Of a stretch of DNA of 64,000 bases, positions 45,301 through 54,060 are shown piece by piece. This stretch comes from Phoronis australis. Its lineage: Eukaryota > Phoronida > Phoronidae. The DNA lies in contig NMRA01000045.1 in assembly GCA_002633005.1 (NCBI GenBank), positions 483,716 through 547,715 of the forward strand, given 5' to 3'. The notes below the pieces were generated by a model. The model did no database searches and was not told the DNA's origin. It worked only from the letters and a program-made list of their open reading frames with translations. The translations under genes and the position numbers were made by a program. The stretch's first letter is position 1. Each line of letters begins with the position of its first letter.

Positions 45301-45726
45301 CTAAATTTGTAACCAATATTATTATTCCAGTCTATACTATGTTTAAATTTCCACAAATTTGCCGTCTATACCATTATTCCATTCTATACTATTATTAATT
45401 TTTTTTCGACAATTTCCGGTCTATACTATTATTCTACTTTTCTAGTGGCAAAAATGTTGGGTCTATACTATTATTAGAGTCTCTACTATTATTAAAAATC
45501 GTGAAATTTTCCAGTCTATACTATTATTGCTGTCTCTACTACTATTCGGAACTCCAGAGTACTCATTTCAAAATACAGCAAATAAAATCAAATGAACCAT
45601 ACATATAGAAACATAGAGTAAAAGTTAACACATACCATGACTTTGGATACAATTTAGTCAGCAAAACTTGAACAAATTGATGAAAATCTGTCATGGTTTG
45701 CTCGAGTTTCTCTTACCGGGTGCCAT
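27220..45726 (-). CDS. UTP3: UTP3/SAS10 small-subunit processome protein, about 15 exons
   Basis: Nucleolar component of the U3-containing processome that acts in 18S rRNA maturation. Minus-strand exons, 5' to 3': 45726-45717, 39460-39435, 39301-39122, 37682-37559, 37128-37051, 36634-36516, 35417-35325, 34928-34872, 34043-33931, 33138-33042, 32387-32254, 31801-31562, 29016-28923, 28462-28355 and 27312-27220. This gives 521 residues, against about 479 in human. The acidic N-terminus has HDEVDEFH and KAWGKKKSKFYGAD. The Sas10/Utp3/C1D domain spans about 211-300 (LLKKESPELLDLIEDYK, LYLNYCVNISFYLMLKAKR, RIPVHNHPVVSRLVQYRN). The C-terminal Sas10 domain (about 444-521) has KRGITYQIEKNKGLTP, NPRVKHRMKFRKAKIRRKGQ and YDGEFSGIRAGIKRGV. 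Exons 4-15 are phase-consistent and strongly supported. The first two exons, and the start of exon 3, are tentative. The window covers the whole gene if the first exon is right. Two DNA transposons sit in the first intron. Confidence 0.93.
27702..27913 (+). mobile_element. tRNA-derived SINE with 15-bp target-site duplications
   Basis: A 212-bp insertion flanked by identical 15-bp copies of GTTTTCCCACCACTA (27687-27701 and 27914-27928). It has a box A-like TGGCCTAGTGTG (27714-27725) and box B GGTTCGAGTCA (27758-27768), spaced as in a pol III promoter, then a non-tRNA body and a T-rich ATT-type tail. It lies antisense in the last UTP3 intron. Perfect duplications suggest a recent insertion. Confidence 0.85.
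28355..28462 (-). CDS. UTP3: UTP3 exon 14
   Basis: 108 nt, phase 0, between GCTTTCTAG and CAG|GTGAGG. Encodes IEKNKGLTPHRKKEYRNPRV then KHRMKFRKAKIRRKGQ, the basic core of the Sas10 C-terminal domain. Confidence 0.95.
28923..29016 (-). CDS. UTP3: UTP3 exon 13
   Basis: 94 nt between TATTACAG and CAG|GTAACA. Acidic (EEGKDDLEDEGDGDGDG) then KRGITYQ; the split Ser codon joins exon 12. Confidence 0.92.
29519..29776 (+). pseudogene. C-terminal remnant of LINE ORF2
   Basis: 86 codons, intact to the stop, but lacking reverse transcriptase and endonuclease because of 5' truncation. Only the terminal Cys/His motif is recognisable. Confidence 0.65.
29521..30008 (+). mobile_element. 5'-truncated LINE insertion with 10-bp target-site duplications
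   Basis: Flanked by AACCAGACTG at 29511-29520 and 30009-30018, ending in an A8-9 tail after an AATAAA. One frame is open to TGA at 29774-29776 and begins CKCGDHQSYPHIFFKCP, the CxCG...H...C zinc-knuckle-like end found in several non-LTR retrotransposon ORF2 proteins. A 230-bp AT-rich 3' UTR follows. The first bases of the CKCG codons overlap the duplication. It lies antisense in UTP3 intron 12. The clade is not assigned. Confidence 0.8.
31562..31801 (-). CDS. UTP3: UTP3 exon 12
   Basis: 240 nt between TCTAACAG and ATAG|GTGGGT. Encodes a Lys/Ser/Glu-rich linker (SELVSESSESSSEDEAPAP) and ASEQYETVDEKEALAYYDMM, equivalent to the variable region before the Sas10 C-terminal domain. The frame past 31562 is intron readthrough. 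Confidence 0.9.
32254..32387 (-). CDS. UTP3: UTP3 exon 11
   Basis: 134 nt between GTATTGCAG and ACG|GTGCTA. Encodes LMKQLEPVKEEMEPYVQELL then a Lys-rich tail, continuing from QYRN as in other UTP3 proteins. Confidence 0.92.
33042..33138 (-). CDS. UTP3: UTP3 exon 10: core of the Sas10/C1D domain
   Basis: 97 nt between AATTTCAG and AAT|GTGAGT. Encodes YCVNISFYLMLKAKRIPVHN and HPVVSRLVQYRN, nearly diagnostic for UTP3. Confidence 0.96.
33931..34043 (-). CDS. UTP3: UTP3 exon 9
   Basis: 113 nt between CTCTTCAG and CAA|GTAAGA. Encodes LTDVKTKYGPILNLIQSGVM and FIKTQIKLYL; the split Asn completes LYLNYC. Confidence 0.95.
34872..34928 (-). CDS. UTP3: UTP3 exon 8
   Basis: 57 nt, phase 0, between CTTTTCAG and AAG|GTATTA. 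Encodes LLKKESPELLDLIEDYKTK, the start of the Sas10/Utp3/C1D domain. Confidence 0.95.
35325..35417 (-). CDS. UTP3: UTP3 exon 7
   Basis: 93 nt, phase 0, between CATTTCAG and ATT|GTAGGT. Encodes TAKKQAEEDTVVSKEVVTKD and LSKLSKKEKLI. Confidence 0.92.
36516..36634 (-). CDS. UTP3: UTP3 exon 6
   Basis: 119 nt between CTGTTATAG and CAG|GTAAGT. Encodes ELEEQEVIAMQKKMAEQL and DEDDFGMEIF; the family motif is (Q)LxEDDFG. Confidence 0.93.
37051..37128 (-). CDS. UTP3: UTP3 exon 5
   Basis: 78 nt between TTCTGTAG and GTGG|GTGTGT. Encodes LPDDKAWGKKKSKFYGADVE; KAWG(K/R)(K/R)K is conserved in the family. Confidence 0.92.
37559..37682 (-). CDS. UTP3: UTP3 exon 4
   Basis: 124 nt between TTACCCAG and ACG|GTAGGT. 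Encodes DEVLGFDDSDSDLDEYDNKL and an Asp run, the conserved acidic region. Confidence 0.92.
39122..39301 (-). CDS. UTP3: UTP3 exon 3 (acceptor uncertain)
   Basis: Ends at CAG|GTAACC. Encodes YDSDDERAYSKEKVPDRQ, DFIHDEVDEFH and KEKILLGEG. Two acceptors are possible: CATTCCAG before 39314 looks stronger, but only the CTCAG before 39301 keeps frame with the candidate exons 1 and 2. If the 39314 acceptor is used, the true upstream exon is different. Confidence 0.85.
39435..39460 (-). CDS. UTP3: UTP3 exon 2 (tentative, 26 nt)
   Basis: Between a good acceptor CCTTTCCTGTTTTAG and donor AAG|GTGACT. With exon 1 it reads MAPATRCHRKIK. Support is splice sites and phase only. Confidence 0.35.
40074..40134 (+). 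repeat. Left inverted arm of an older element
   Basis: About 60 bp (ACGTGAACTTGGAAT, CTTAATCTCAAGATTAAG, GGAAGTGAGTGTTGC) whose reverse complement occurs at 42992-43058. The central CTTAATCTCAAGATTAAG is itself nearly palindromic. Copy A of the DNA transposon lies between the arms. Confidence 0.7.
40838..41162 (+). repeat. 164-bp tandem duplication around a single N inside copy A
   Basis: 40838-40999 and 41001-41162 are almost identical and are separated by an N at 41000. Copy B has this segment once (about 43757-43916). Likely assembly artefact. Confidence 0.8.
42290..42760 (+). repeat. Subterminal TCTATACTATTATT array, right end of copy A
   Basis: A dozen or so diverged units of (G)TCTA(T)A(C/T)(C/T)ATTATT separated by AT-rich spacers. 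The equivalent in copy B is at about 45080-45550. The left ends have CG variants (TCTATACGATTATT). Confidence 0.75.
42992..43058 (-). repeat. Right inverted arm of the older element
   Basis: Reverse complement of 40074-40134 with several substitutions (AACACTCACTTCCGCTTAAT, GATTACGC, AATTCCAAGTTCACGC). Confidence 0.7.
43145..45559 (+). mobile_element. Non-autonomous DNA transposon, copy B
   Basis: About 2.4 kb, colinear with copy A, with the same terminal repeats and TA flanks (43143-43144 and 45560-45561). By eye the copies differ by several percent including indels, so they are older than the N-joined duplications. Copy B keeps more of the putative coding frame: MSSAAQRPKEFEDYFTNREM, and in another frame DVPETDIDSDAGTTNNPAID continues for over 40 codons. 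Confidence 0.8.
45080..45550 (+). repeat. Subterminal TCTATACTATTATT array, right end of copy B
   Basis: Same arrangement and spacing as in copy A, with substitutions and small indels. Confidence 0.75.
45717..45726 (-). CDS. UTP3: UTP3 first coding exon (tentative)
   Basis: AAAATGGCACCCG followed by GTAAGA: a start in good context with a strong donor, phase 1. It places a 6.3-kb first intron between start and exon 2. An alternative first exon with the same phase lies upstream (ATG at 46264, MAAENQCTVEQLGL then GTAAAA). Confidence 0.4.
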
Positions 45727-46270
45727 TTTGAGGAAGTTACGTGAAATCACGCATGTTAACGAATAAGTCTAAGGAACATAAATTTCAACTAATACCTTCT
45801 CATGCTATTTTGCAAGTGTTATGCGCTAGTGTCACGCGCTTCGCTCAGTCTCGCGCTAGCTTTTGCCTGACTCACGTGACTCAGTTGACCTACTTAATGT
45901 TATCGCTCGCGGTGAAAAAGTTGACAACCAAAAAAGTGGAGTTGGAATTCTTCGCCTAAGTCAACTTAATTCTCACAACTAAGCTTCATCAAAGATATGT
46001 ATAGAAGAAGAAAGGACCAATGATGAAAGAAAGCGCTTTTTTAAATGATAGCTTTAAGAGTGGAATGTACACTCCGAAACCCTATAGTCGTCCGCCTAAG
46101 CATAAAACCGGCTTGTTGTCTTACTCACCCAATTATTCCACTTCAAAGTTATGATCTGAATAGGACTTGATTTAACTCTCACAAATATATAGTATTCGTT
46201 GATTCAAACGTTTTCTTTTACTTAAGCCGAGTTGTTCAACTGTGCATTGGTTTTCGGCAGCCATTTTATA

Positions 46271-46414
46271 ATGACACCTATGGTCGTCATGTGCTGCCGC
46301 CTTTTGAAAGGACAGAAAACCACACAGAAAAAGGCCAAGAAAATAGTGGAAAGTGGTTTACAGCAACTCTACTTCAACCACAAACTGTTTTACTGGTATG
46401 ATATCGATTTTTAA
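46271..46414 (+). other. Short ORF of unknown status (47 codons)
   Basis: A true ATG start; MTPMVVMCCRLLKGQK then a Lys-rich stretch and QLYFNHKLFYW. It begins 7 bp from a divergent minus-strand ATG (46264). An AATAAA occurs downstream at 46853. No family recognised; it may be chance. Confidence 0.2.
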
Positions 46415-46466
46415 ATCGATTAAAATTGATTTAGAATTTCAGTTCTGGAAAATAAATCACAATTGT

Positions 46467-46655
46467 TTTATTCCAGGCAGACCTTACTTATTTTGTATTT
46501 GTGACCTCTTTATTTGACTTTTTGCTCTTGTTGTTCTTAACATCACTTATCTCTGCTGTCCTTCTTTTTCTTTTCAGTTTCTCTTCATTCTCTGTTAACA
46601 CCTTGTCAGCCAAAACAGAACTGTAAGCCTTTGAGACTTGGTAGGCGGAAGTTGA
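46467..46655 (-). CDS. Candidate terminal exon of an unrecognised minus-strand gene
   Basis: Open for 55 codons to TAA (46488-46490), ending in a basic tail (ENEEKLKRKRRTAEISDV, then KKSNKEVTNTK). AATAAA follows within 25 bp (46467-46472). Possible acceptors are weak (GGCTTACAG or CTACCAAG). No upstream exon was found and the protein is not recognised. Confidence 0.3.
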
Positions 46656-46743
46656 TCATTGAACCTCGATACAATTGTTCTAATAAATTACCCATAATTG
46701 TATTGTTTGATTTTTTCTCATCTTTAACAGGCTTCTGCATTCA

Positions 46744-46760
46744 TAAATAAATAAATAAAT
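46744..46760 (+). repeat. (AATA)n microsatellite
   Basis: Four TAAA-type units. Confidence 0.8.
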
Positions 46761-47331
46761 ACCCAAGTTGCATTTGAATTTTATTGCTCAATCTCTTCTT
46801 TTATTTTTGATTATGTCATGCTGTGTTGTATGTAACAAATGCAATATAGTGAAATAAAGTCAATGTTTTACTTTATTGGTGGCCATTCTCTATCAATTCA
46901 AGTATTTTAATTTTCTTCAAATAAATTCAAAATGCTTTAACCAAAATTTTCAACATAAATGTTGAGTTCAGTACTGTGTTTTGCAATAAAAAAACAAGTG
47001 AACAATATTTTGATGACCAAGGCGTGGGCCGAAACTGTTAAGCACCCAGCGTGTTCCATTTGTCTGCTGCGTTTTTCCTTTGGCCTAACAGATGTCGGTT
47101 AGTGCCTGGGACAAATAGATACATTGCATAAACAATCCCTGGGTTGCTTTTTGTTCCGTCTGAAGAAAATTTAATTTCGAAAATATCTTCTGAAAATGAA
47201 CAAAAAAGTGCATTAGTAAAATCAACAAGTTTTTAAGTGGTCTCAAAAAAACAGTCGGTAAATGCATTAATTTTAGTCTCAGTTCTTCCACGCGTGTTTC
47301 TCCCGAGAGGTTAGTACCTAACGTGCAGACG

Positions 47332-47352
47332 AGCGTTCCAAATTGGAACGCT
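47332..47352. promoter_or_regulatory. Perfect inverted repeat upstream of a candidate start
   Basis: AGCGTTCCAA, A, TTGGAACGCT: 10-bp arms with one central base, 35 bp before the ATG at 47387. A second palindrome, GCAGCGCTGC, follows at about 47366-47375. Could bind a dimeric regulator. Confidence 0.4.
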
Positions 47353-47386
47353 AAGTCCCGCGTGGCAGCGCTGCACGCGAAACAAG

Positions 47387-47445
47387 ATGGCGGACGACCT
47401 TTGGAGACTGACGACGAGAGGTAATCGGACTATATTTTTGACGAG
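47387..47445 (+). CDS. Candidate first coding exon of a plus-strand gene
   Basis: AAGATGGCGG is a good start context in a locally CpG-rich stretch. It reads MADDLWRLTTRGNRTIFLT to a GTGAAA donor (phase 2); a shorter alternative ends at 47420. With the next candidate exon it gives an Arg/Thr/Leu-rich N-terminus resembling a mitochondrial presequence. No family recognised. Confidence 0.3.
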
Positions 47446-47962
47446 GTGAAAACTCAAAATCAGTAACCCAAATCCAGTCACCGCCCGTTTAAAATACATG
47501 TAACGAAATGCGTACAGAAAGCGAATGGAAGTATTGTAGCCCCTAAATGACCAACCGAGTGACTACGTGTTGCCTACATTGTCTCAAATTAGGCCGGCAG
47601 TAGGCAGTACTCCAGTAGATTACAGAAAGTACAGACCGTGTTCGAGCTAGAAACTGTGGCGGTCGGTTGTCACTGTCTACTGTGGCAGACACCTCAAAAA
47701 GAATGAACAAAACTCGATTAATATAGATACTGCATTGGATCTGCTGTAACATTCGACAAAACGATTTTTCGCACAGCTCACCTGGTATTCTTTTTACCCA
47801 TTTTTCATAAAAAACGACAACACATGTCGCGGAAACGGAAATAAATGTTACAAGCGCCCCTTTTGGTTGTTCACGCGTTTTCCCAATGCTGCCGTACTTT
47901 TCCATAGGTGTCGCTGTGTGGCTGTGACACACAGAGGGCGCACTTTCCGACTCTCGTTTCAG

Positions 47963-48006
47963 AAACACTTGTGGAACTCTGCTAATGACACTAGCACGAC
48001 TTTCAG
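47963..48006 (+). CDS. Candidate second exon of the same gene
   Basis: 44 nt between CTCTCGTTTCAG and CAG|GTGAGT, both strong sites. In the phase left by 47445 it reads NTCGTLLMTLARLS. No third exon was found in the window. Confidence 0.3.
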
Positions 48007-48132
48007 GTGAGTTGTTTTAACACAGATAAAACGATCCTTTTGTTTAAATGGACGTTTACCTGTTGAAGGACTGGTATGACAATTTCGTTTCTAGGTAGTT
48101 TAAATGCAAAATCTTAGAAATCGTAGAAATCG

Positions 48133-48318
48133 TTAAAGCACTTCACTTTTAGTGGCACTGTCGCCTGTCGGTGACTCTTGACACACAATTTCCTGGTCGT
48201 TTTGCATCTTGTTCGTGCTCTGACCTGGCTCCCTATCTGCTTCATTGTCAGCCAGACATGATAATGACATAGCAACGGGATCGTAGGGTAGATTTAGCGA
48301 ACATGACATGACTTCCAT
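48133..48318 (-). other. Polar open frame, status unknown
   Basis: 61 codons with a true ATG (MEVMSCSLNLPYDP, then ADNEADREPGQSTNK). Composition is protein-like, but there is no homology I recognise and no nearby poly(A) signal. Confidence 0.15.
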
Positions 48319-49535
48319 TCATGTCGTCAGGCTCAGTTGGCCTCAGTGGTTGACAGATGCTCCAGGTTTCGTTCTTACATTGATTTACAGCAGATGAGAG
48401 GAATACTCCAAAAGAAAATATATTTTTTAGCTCTTGCAAACATTGACAATACACAAATATCAGACTAAAATATGTTGAGGAGCACTGTTTGTATAGAAAC
48501 TCTCAAGCTTGTGAATATGTCACAACATGGTATTAGCATGACTGGCCATTTGTTAGCCACATGTTCACTTCATATGAGATCCTTAATACGGAGCGATAGA
48601 CGCATTTTAGTTGGTAAAATTGTATTAACTAGAAAACACCAGTTTGCCGAACCAAGTCTGTCAATGGTCTAATGATGTAATTTGGAGATTGGTTTACTGG
48701 GGTTAGTGTACCAAGATATCGTAAGTTTACGACTTTTTGGGACACAGAGTATGAACGAAAACTAATGTCAAAACTTACGACTGGTTGTATGTCTCCAGTT
48801 AGGCTCTGTGTAAAGAAACGCCCTAAATTTTACCACGTTTTAGTCAAACTATTCCTTAGAATTTCAGGATCTGTCAGATAATGCCATTTATTCAAAGTGG
48901 AGCTCACGTGATCTCAGTACCTTTAATTCAAAGTTGGATCTTGTTCAGTGAACACGTATGACTGACTGGCAACACATTATTTCTTGGTGTTATAACCTTA
49001 ACGCTCTGATAGGATAACTGAATTTTTAAAGTTCAAATGAAATTGGACACGATTTGTTTGTTACCTGGTTCTTAAAAATTGCAACGACTTCAGTGTACTC
49101 ATTTGCTGCTAGTGTTGTACATTTTCTACTTCATTTTACTTTCCATAGAACGCAATTCCAATTATCAAAACCCCCAAAATTCGATTGATATTTAGGTAAA
49201 CATGCGAAATATGAACTGTTAGTGTTATGATGCCATATTTGTAAAACCTGACCTCGCAAATGTCACATAACCAGCTGTTGGTCAGACTGTCCGTCTGGTG
49301 ACCTTGCATTGCATCTGGGTCAGAAGCAATGGACGTGTTTGCTAGTACAAATAAGAATAAAACATTGGAATTTCTTTTGCAGGTTTGTTTTTTGACAAGT
49401 TTGCATATTTTTGAAAGCTTCGAAAGTTCTTAAAATGGGTCTCTCCTTGGGGTTCTGTGAAGAAATGGGGTGAAACTAGTTACTTCCTAAAATATTCCTA
49501 ATAAACAATAAAAGTCATCGATACCATAAAACATG

Positions 49536-49690
49536 TGGGTTAACACCCACGCTCCTGTAAAGTGCCTACCACCCATTTTTGAGCATTTTCGGATTAAGTG
49601 CCCACTGCTCGGCTAAGCGCCCACCCACTGCTTTTGGGAATTTGCAATAAAGTACCGACTGCTTGTGCTAGTGCCTGCCAATAACTTGGG
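49536..49690 (+). repeat. Degenerate TTAAGCGCCCACC cluster 1
   Basis: Words such as GTGCCTACCACCCA, TTAAGTGCCCACTGCTCGG, CTAAGCGCCCACC and GTGCCTGCCAATAA at 25-40 bp spacing, separated by TTTTGAG/TTTTGGGAATTT spacers. Confidence 0.65.
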
Positions 49691-50299
49691 TCATGGAATT
49701 TATTTTCAAAACAGTAAAGCATAAGTAACTGGATCAGTTTGAGTCATAATGAAGTTACTGTTGCAGTTTTTGTTGTTGCTGATAACATCATTTATTCTGT
49801 TAGTGTCTTCTGCAGATTATTAAAAACCACTGCGTTGTTGGAATTATACAGTTAGTCACAGTCTCTCGTTTCAGGCTTTGGCTAATGTATTTTTCAAAAG
49901 AATCAAACTTTTCTCCTAGTTTTAAGAGCCAAAGTGCAGCTCTGTTTTAAATTTATCACTGAAGCCGAAGTTTCAGACATGTGGGTTGCTTGTGGGTGAT
50001 CTATTTTTCCATTGTATGGCACGTATTCAGTGCTAAGGGAGCAAACTAACTAACTTGAGATTAATTATTGAATATACCCACACAAGATGCAAGGTTTTTT
50101 TCTTTGTGAAATCAGTCAACATGTATTTTCTCTTATTTCAAATTGTATCCTTAGCTACTGAATTTATACATGTGGCCATTAGAGAGTACTGATTCAACTT
50201 TCGCATCAGTAACAAGTCTTGTGGCAAATTCTCTGAACTTCTAGTCTGTGAACATCAATTTTAAAGGCCACAGGTGGACAGAGCGACAGTCTGGCTCAG

Positions 50300-50440
50300 G
50301 TTTGGTGCTCAAGATGGGATAAGCACCCAACCCAATTTCTTGAAATTTCTGGTTAAGGCACCCATCTCTGAGTTGTGCTCCATCTCTGAGTTATGCGCCC
50401 ATTCCCTGACTTCTAGGCTGACCAGTTTAAGCTCCTAGGG
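50300..50440 (+). repeat. Degenerate TTAAGCGCCCACC cluster 2
   Basis: GGATAAGCACCCAACCC, GGTTAAGGCACCCATC, GTTATGCGCCCATTCCC; more decayed than the other clusters. Confidence 0.5.
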
Positions 50441-52904
50441 AGTTAACCAAAATGTCTATGTTAATCTTTATCAAGGAAATGTTTTAGTGTACTCTTGAAT
50501 GGTTACTGGTCTAGCAGATGATGGCAATTCCAGGAGAGTTAATTGTCTATGAAAAAGCTTAACATGATTAGACTTTGTAAAGGAGGGGTATTAAGCAGAC
50601 TATAATCAATTGGATTCCTGGTATAATGAATGGAAGAAAAGGTGCTTATAACTGAATTCAGCTATCACTTAAGTTAGATCATCACCTCAGGACTTATGGG
50701 TGAAAACGATCACATGGCTTAATAGATAAGATGTGTACATTCATGAATCTGATAAATCTTCTGGTAGATCTATGTTATCTACGTATTTTGTACTGGTAGG
50801 GTAAATTTTGTCATTCATAATCAATAGTACTGTAGTAGTCTGCAGAGAATAACGTGGCACTGTACCAGTAAAGAGAGTGAAGCCTGCGGATTTTTTTTGT
50901 CTGGGAAGTCCATTCGTGGAACTAAATGACCTGACCCTAGTGTCAGTGAGAGCCTGCTGTTAATTCATTTATCAATTAGAAGTGACGTCAAATTATTGGA
51001 CTTTGTGGTGAAATAATGCTTTTACGATAAAGAGGATTTATTAATAACCTTGTCATCCTTTTAGATTGTTGTTCAGTGCCATTGTAGGCCTGAAATAGCA
51101 TAATTGGCTGTGGTTTGAACCCGCTTCATTTTGTTGAAAAGTTGGCATCAGGTGGTGCTGGATTAAAAAGAAGGATCCCCTCAGCCGGCTTCAGGTGACT
51201 TTTTCTTTTTGAAAATATGGGCAACTGAAAAAAAATGCACCACTTCAACATTTTTAAAAATATAAGCAACATAGACCTGGCAATCAATTATGTTATTTTT
51301 GGATGTATAATAGTTTATTTATCAATGGTTTTGAGTTCAGAGTAATGCCACCTGTATAATACTTAAAATTGCCTTTTTGCCCTTATTTAACCAGTCGATG
51401 TTGAATTCTTAATCGAAGTGGGTTTAAATTTAAAAAAGCATAACCACGCTCTTCCGATCTTGAATTATTAGTGAATGAGCCAATAGTCATAAGTAATGCA
51501 TATGTGCGCTGTTAATTTTTAGGTTGGCCAACCTCTAAAGTTTGAGTTTTGATGTTCTTGTTCACGGAAATAGAATCCTATCAGGGTAAGAAGTGATATT
51601 ACACTGAATTTATGAGAGTAAAAAGCCTAATTTGATTTTTGTTTTTGACCCACCTAAACAGGGGAAAAGCAGTTTTAAATATACACATCCATTTATATTG
51701 CCATAAGATTAATGTTTTGATGAGAAATCTTTAGTGTTGTAAAATTATTCATTGGCAATGATGAGAAATTTCTTGGAACAATTTTGATGTGTACATACCA
51801 TGGATGCATGCATATTTATATGTGTGTGCGAGTGTTATTTCATTATTTTATCATGTGTTTATTTTTGGTGTCATTTTCGACGTCGTACACCGCAATTATA
51901 GTTGCCATTAGCCAAGTTGCTTCTCATAAAAAAGTTGGCAAATATCTTTCAGTACGTACTTCCTGTTCTCCAAATGCGTGTATCATTGTCATCCATGTTT
52001 GAACTGAGTGTACATCTCTGATAATGGTTGAAATTTTGCTAATAATTTGTGGCTACTTTCTGGGCTCTTATCAACAAAAACAAACAAAAGCAGGGAACTA
52101 AAAACTGTAAGAAACTAATACTGTACAAGTTGTGGACATTTACAGCTACCCTCCCGTCCGGTCACGGGGAACTTGTGCCTTTTCTTATGGTGATAAAATC
52201 GTCCTAATAGGTTGGTCACTACCGAGTCGCATCGCCTTGTCACCAGCCTATCACCATCCTCAATAGCGTCTGCTCAAGAAGTAGCAGAAGTCAATGTTTT
52301 GTGCCCGTTTCGAAACATTTCCTTTTCGTTGCTTTCCCATCAGTGAAACACCAATCTGTCGCAAATCCATCACAACTCCGTTTACTTTTCCCACTAACTT
52401 CTCTTCGTTAGAGACATTGGAGTTTATGCTTGTTTTAGATGGTGTACCCTTGTTGATTAGCACTCTCGGTGGCATATGTGTGCACAATCCCCTGACAATT
52501 ATGGTGCTTTTGTCATTTTTGCAGCCATGACTGTATCTCCTTCACGCTTTACAGGATCGTTGTAAATAAGTGTTTTCCTGTACATATGTGATAACAGTTG
52601 CCCATAATTTTTTCATGGCCTTGACTACTTCAGTGCCTCCTTGTGACAATTTTAATTTTTACATTTGCGTCTTTCTTCAGAGTTCCTTGATGGTTTTCCA
52701 TTGAAATTTTGCATCCAAATGTCTATTGTAAAGAAGCCAACATTTTTCCATTTTGGCATAGATTCTACATATTTTCTGCAACCGTATAAGTATCCATTTT
52801 CATTATTTTTACAAAGACGATCATTATGAAAATTGGCAAATGTGTTCCTACTGACAAGAGAAGTACTAAAATGCATATTTTTAGACTCGCAACTACTTTG
52901 GTGC

Positions 52905-52920
52905 CCTCTAGTGGCATATT
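52905..52920 (-). promoter_or_regulatory. CTCF-like motif
   Basis: Minus strand CCACTAGAGGGCAC fits the bilaterian CTCF core consensus CCASYAGRKGGCRS at every position. Weaker AGAGGGCGC words occur at 4988, 5220 and 47932. Occupancy cannot be inferred. Confidence 0.35.
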
Positions 52921-53875
52921 TTGGCATTAGGAGCTGTATCTTCTGAGTCCTTGTAAGGAGTATTCCTTCGGTACTTGATAACCGGTGGACGGACCTGATC
53001 GTGCCTCCATGGCAGTGTTTTCACGTTTGCATCCATATCTTTGGAGTTCCTTGATGACTGTACTGGTACATGAAATAAATAGCTTAAGATTAAGGAGACA
53101 ATGTCACTCTCCCGTTTACGGGGTGTTTGACATATTCTGCACTATATTAATGGCTATTTGTATGATATTATGATTGTTGTGCAGTTGTTTACAAATTTCA
53201 AGGCTCTGCATTTGTTTTATAGTTATTATTTTCATCTCTAATTGGTGAGATTTCTCCTTACTTATTGATTTCCGTGTATCAGAATGGCTTTCATGTGTAA
53301 CATAATACTTAAAATGGCTTTTCAGCTGAGACACAGAACTTTGTACTTAGTCAAATGAACCTTGGATAATATGACAATAATTGTGTATTATATAATATTG
53401 AGTTCCCAGTGAGAGTCTTTAGTTGGTAATAACAGGTCTTTGTTACACATAATTGGCTTTTGTTCTCATAGGAAGGCAGGCATGTTCAGGTTAGAATTTT
53501 CCATGAAAGGGAAAACCTTGGATTCAAGGTAACAAAATCCAAACTGCTGTGTTCTGGGATACAAGTGTAAAGTATTTGGAGCAATTAAAACATTAATTTG
53601 AAACAGATCCTTCAATCAGTACAAATCTCATGGTCATTGATAATAAAATAAACATTTCATTATCTGGCTGTCTAATTCAATAAGTCACCTATTGTGAAAG
53701 TCCAGCCAATTGCACCCCTTGTTTGCAGTTGGCTCTCAAATGTTCCCAGTAAGCTGTAAAAGTCACTCCAATGCATTTGACCTCATAAGCAGTGTATGGA
53801 AAATGAGTGATGGGTCTGTATTGTATACCCTACTGTTTACATTGATTGCAGTATTGTAGACTGTAAGTACAGTAA

Positions 53876-54060
53876 ACGTTCTGGTTAACACTCATGTTCA
53901 TTTAATCGCCCATCCCCTACTTTAGGTGGATTTTCGATTTAACCGCCAACTGCTCGGTTAACTGCGTGTCTGCGATTTTTGAAGGTTTCCAGTTAAGCGC
54001 CCACCTCTCGGTTAAGCGCCCATCCCCGGCTTTTGAAGATTGATGATTACGCACCCAGTG
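53876..54060 (+). repeat. Degenerate TTAAGCGCCCACC cluster 3
   Basis: TTTAATCGCCCATCCCC, TTTAACCGCCAACTGCTCGG, AGTTAAGCGCCCACCTCTCGG and GGTTAAGCGCCCATCCCCGG, with TTTTGAAG or TTTTCGAT spacers; the clearest cluster. Confidence 0.7.

Noticed and set aside
47543-47968. 141-codon minus-strand frame
   Set aside because: No recognised domain and no splice logic; overlaps the candidate plus-strand exon at 47963, which has better sites.
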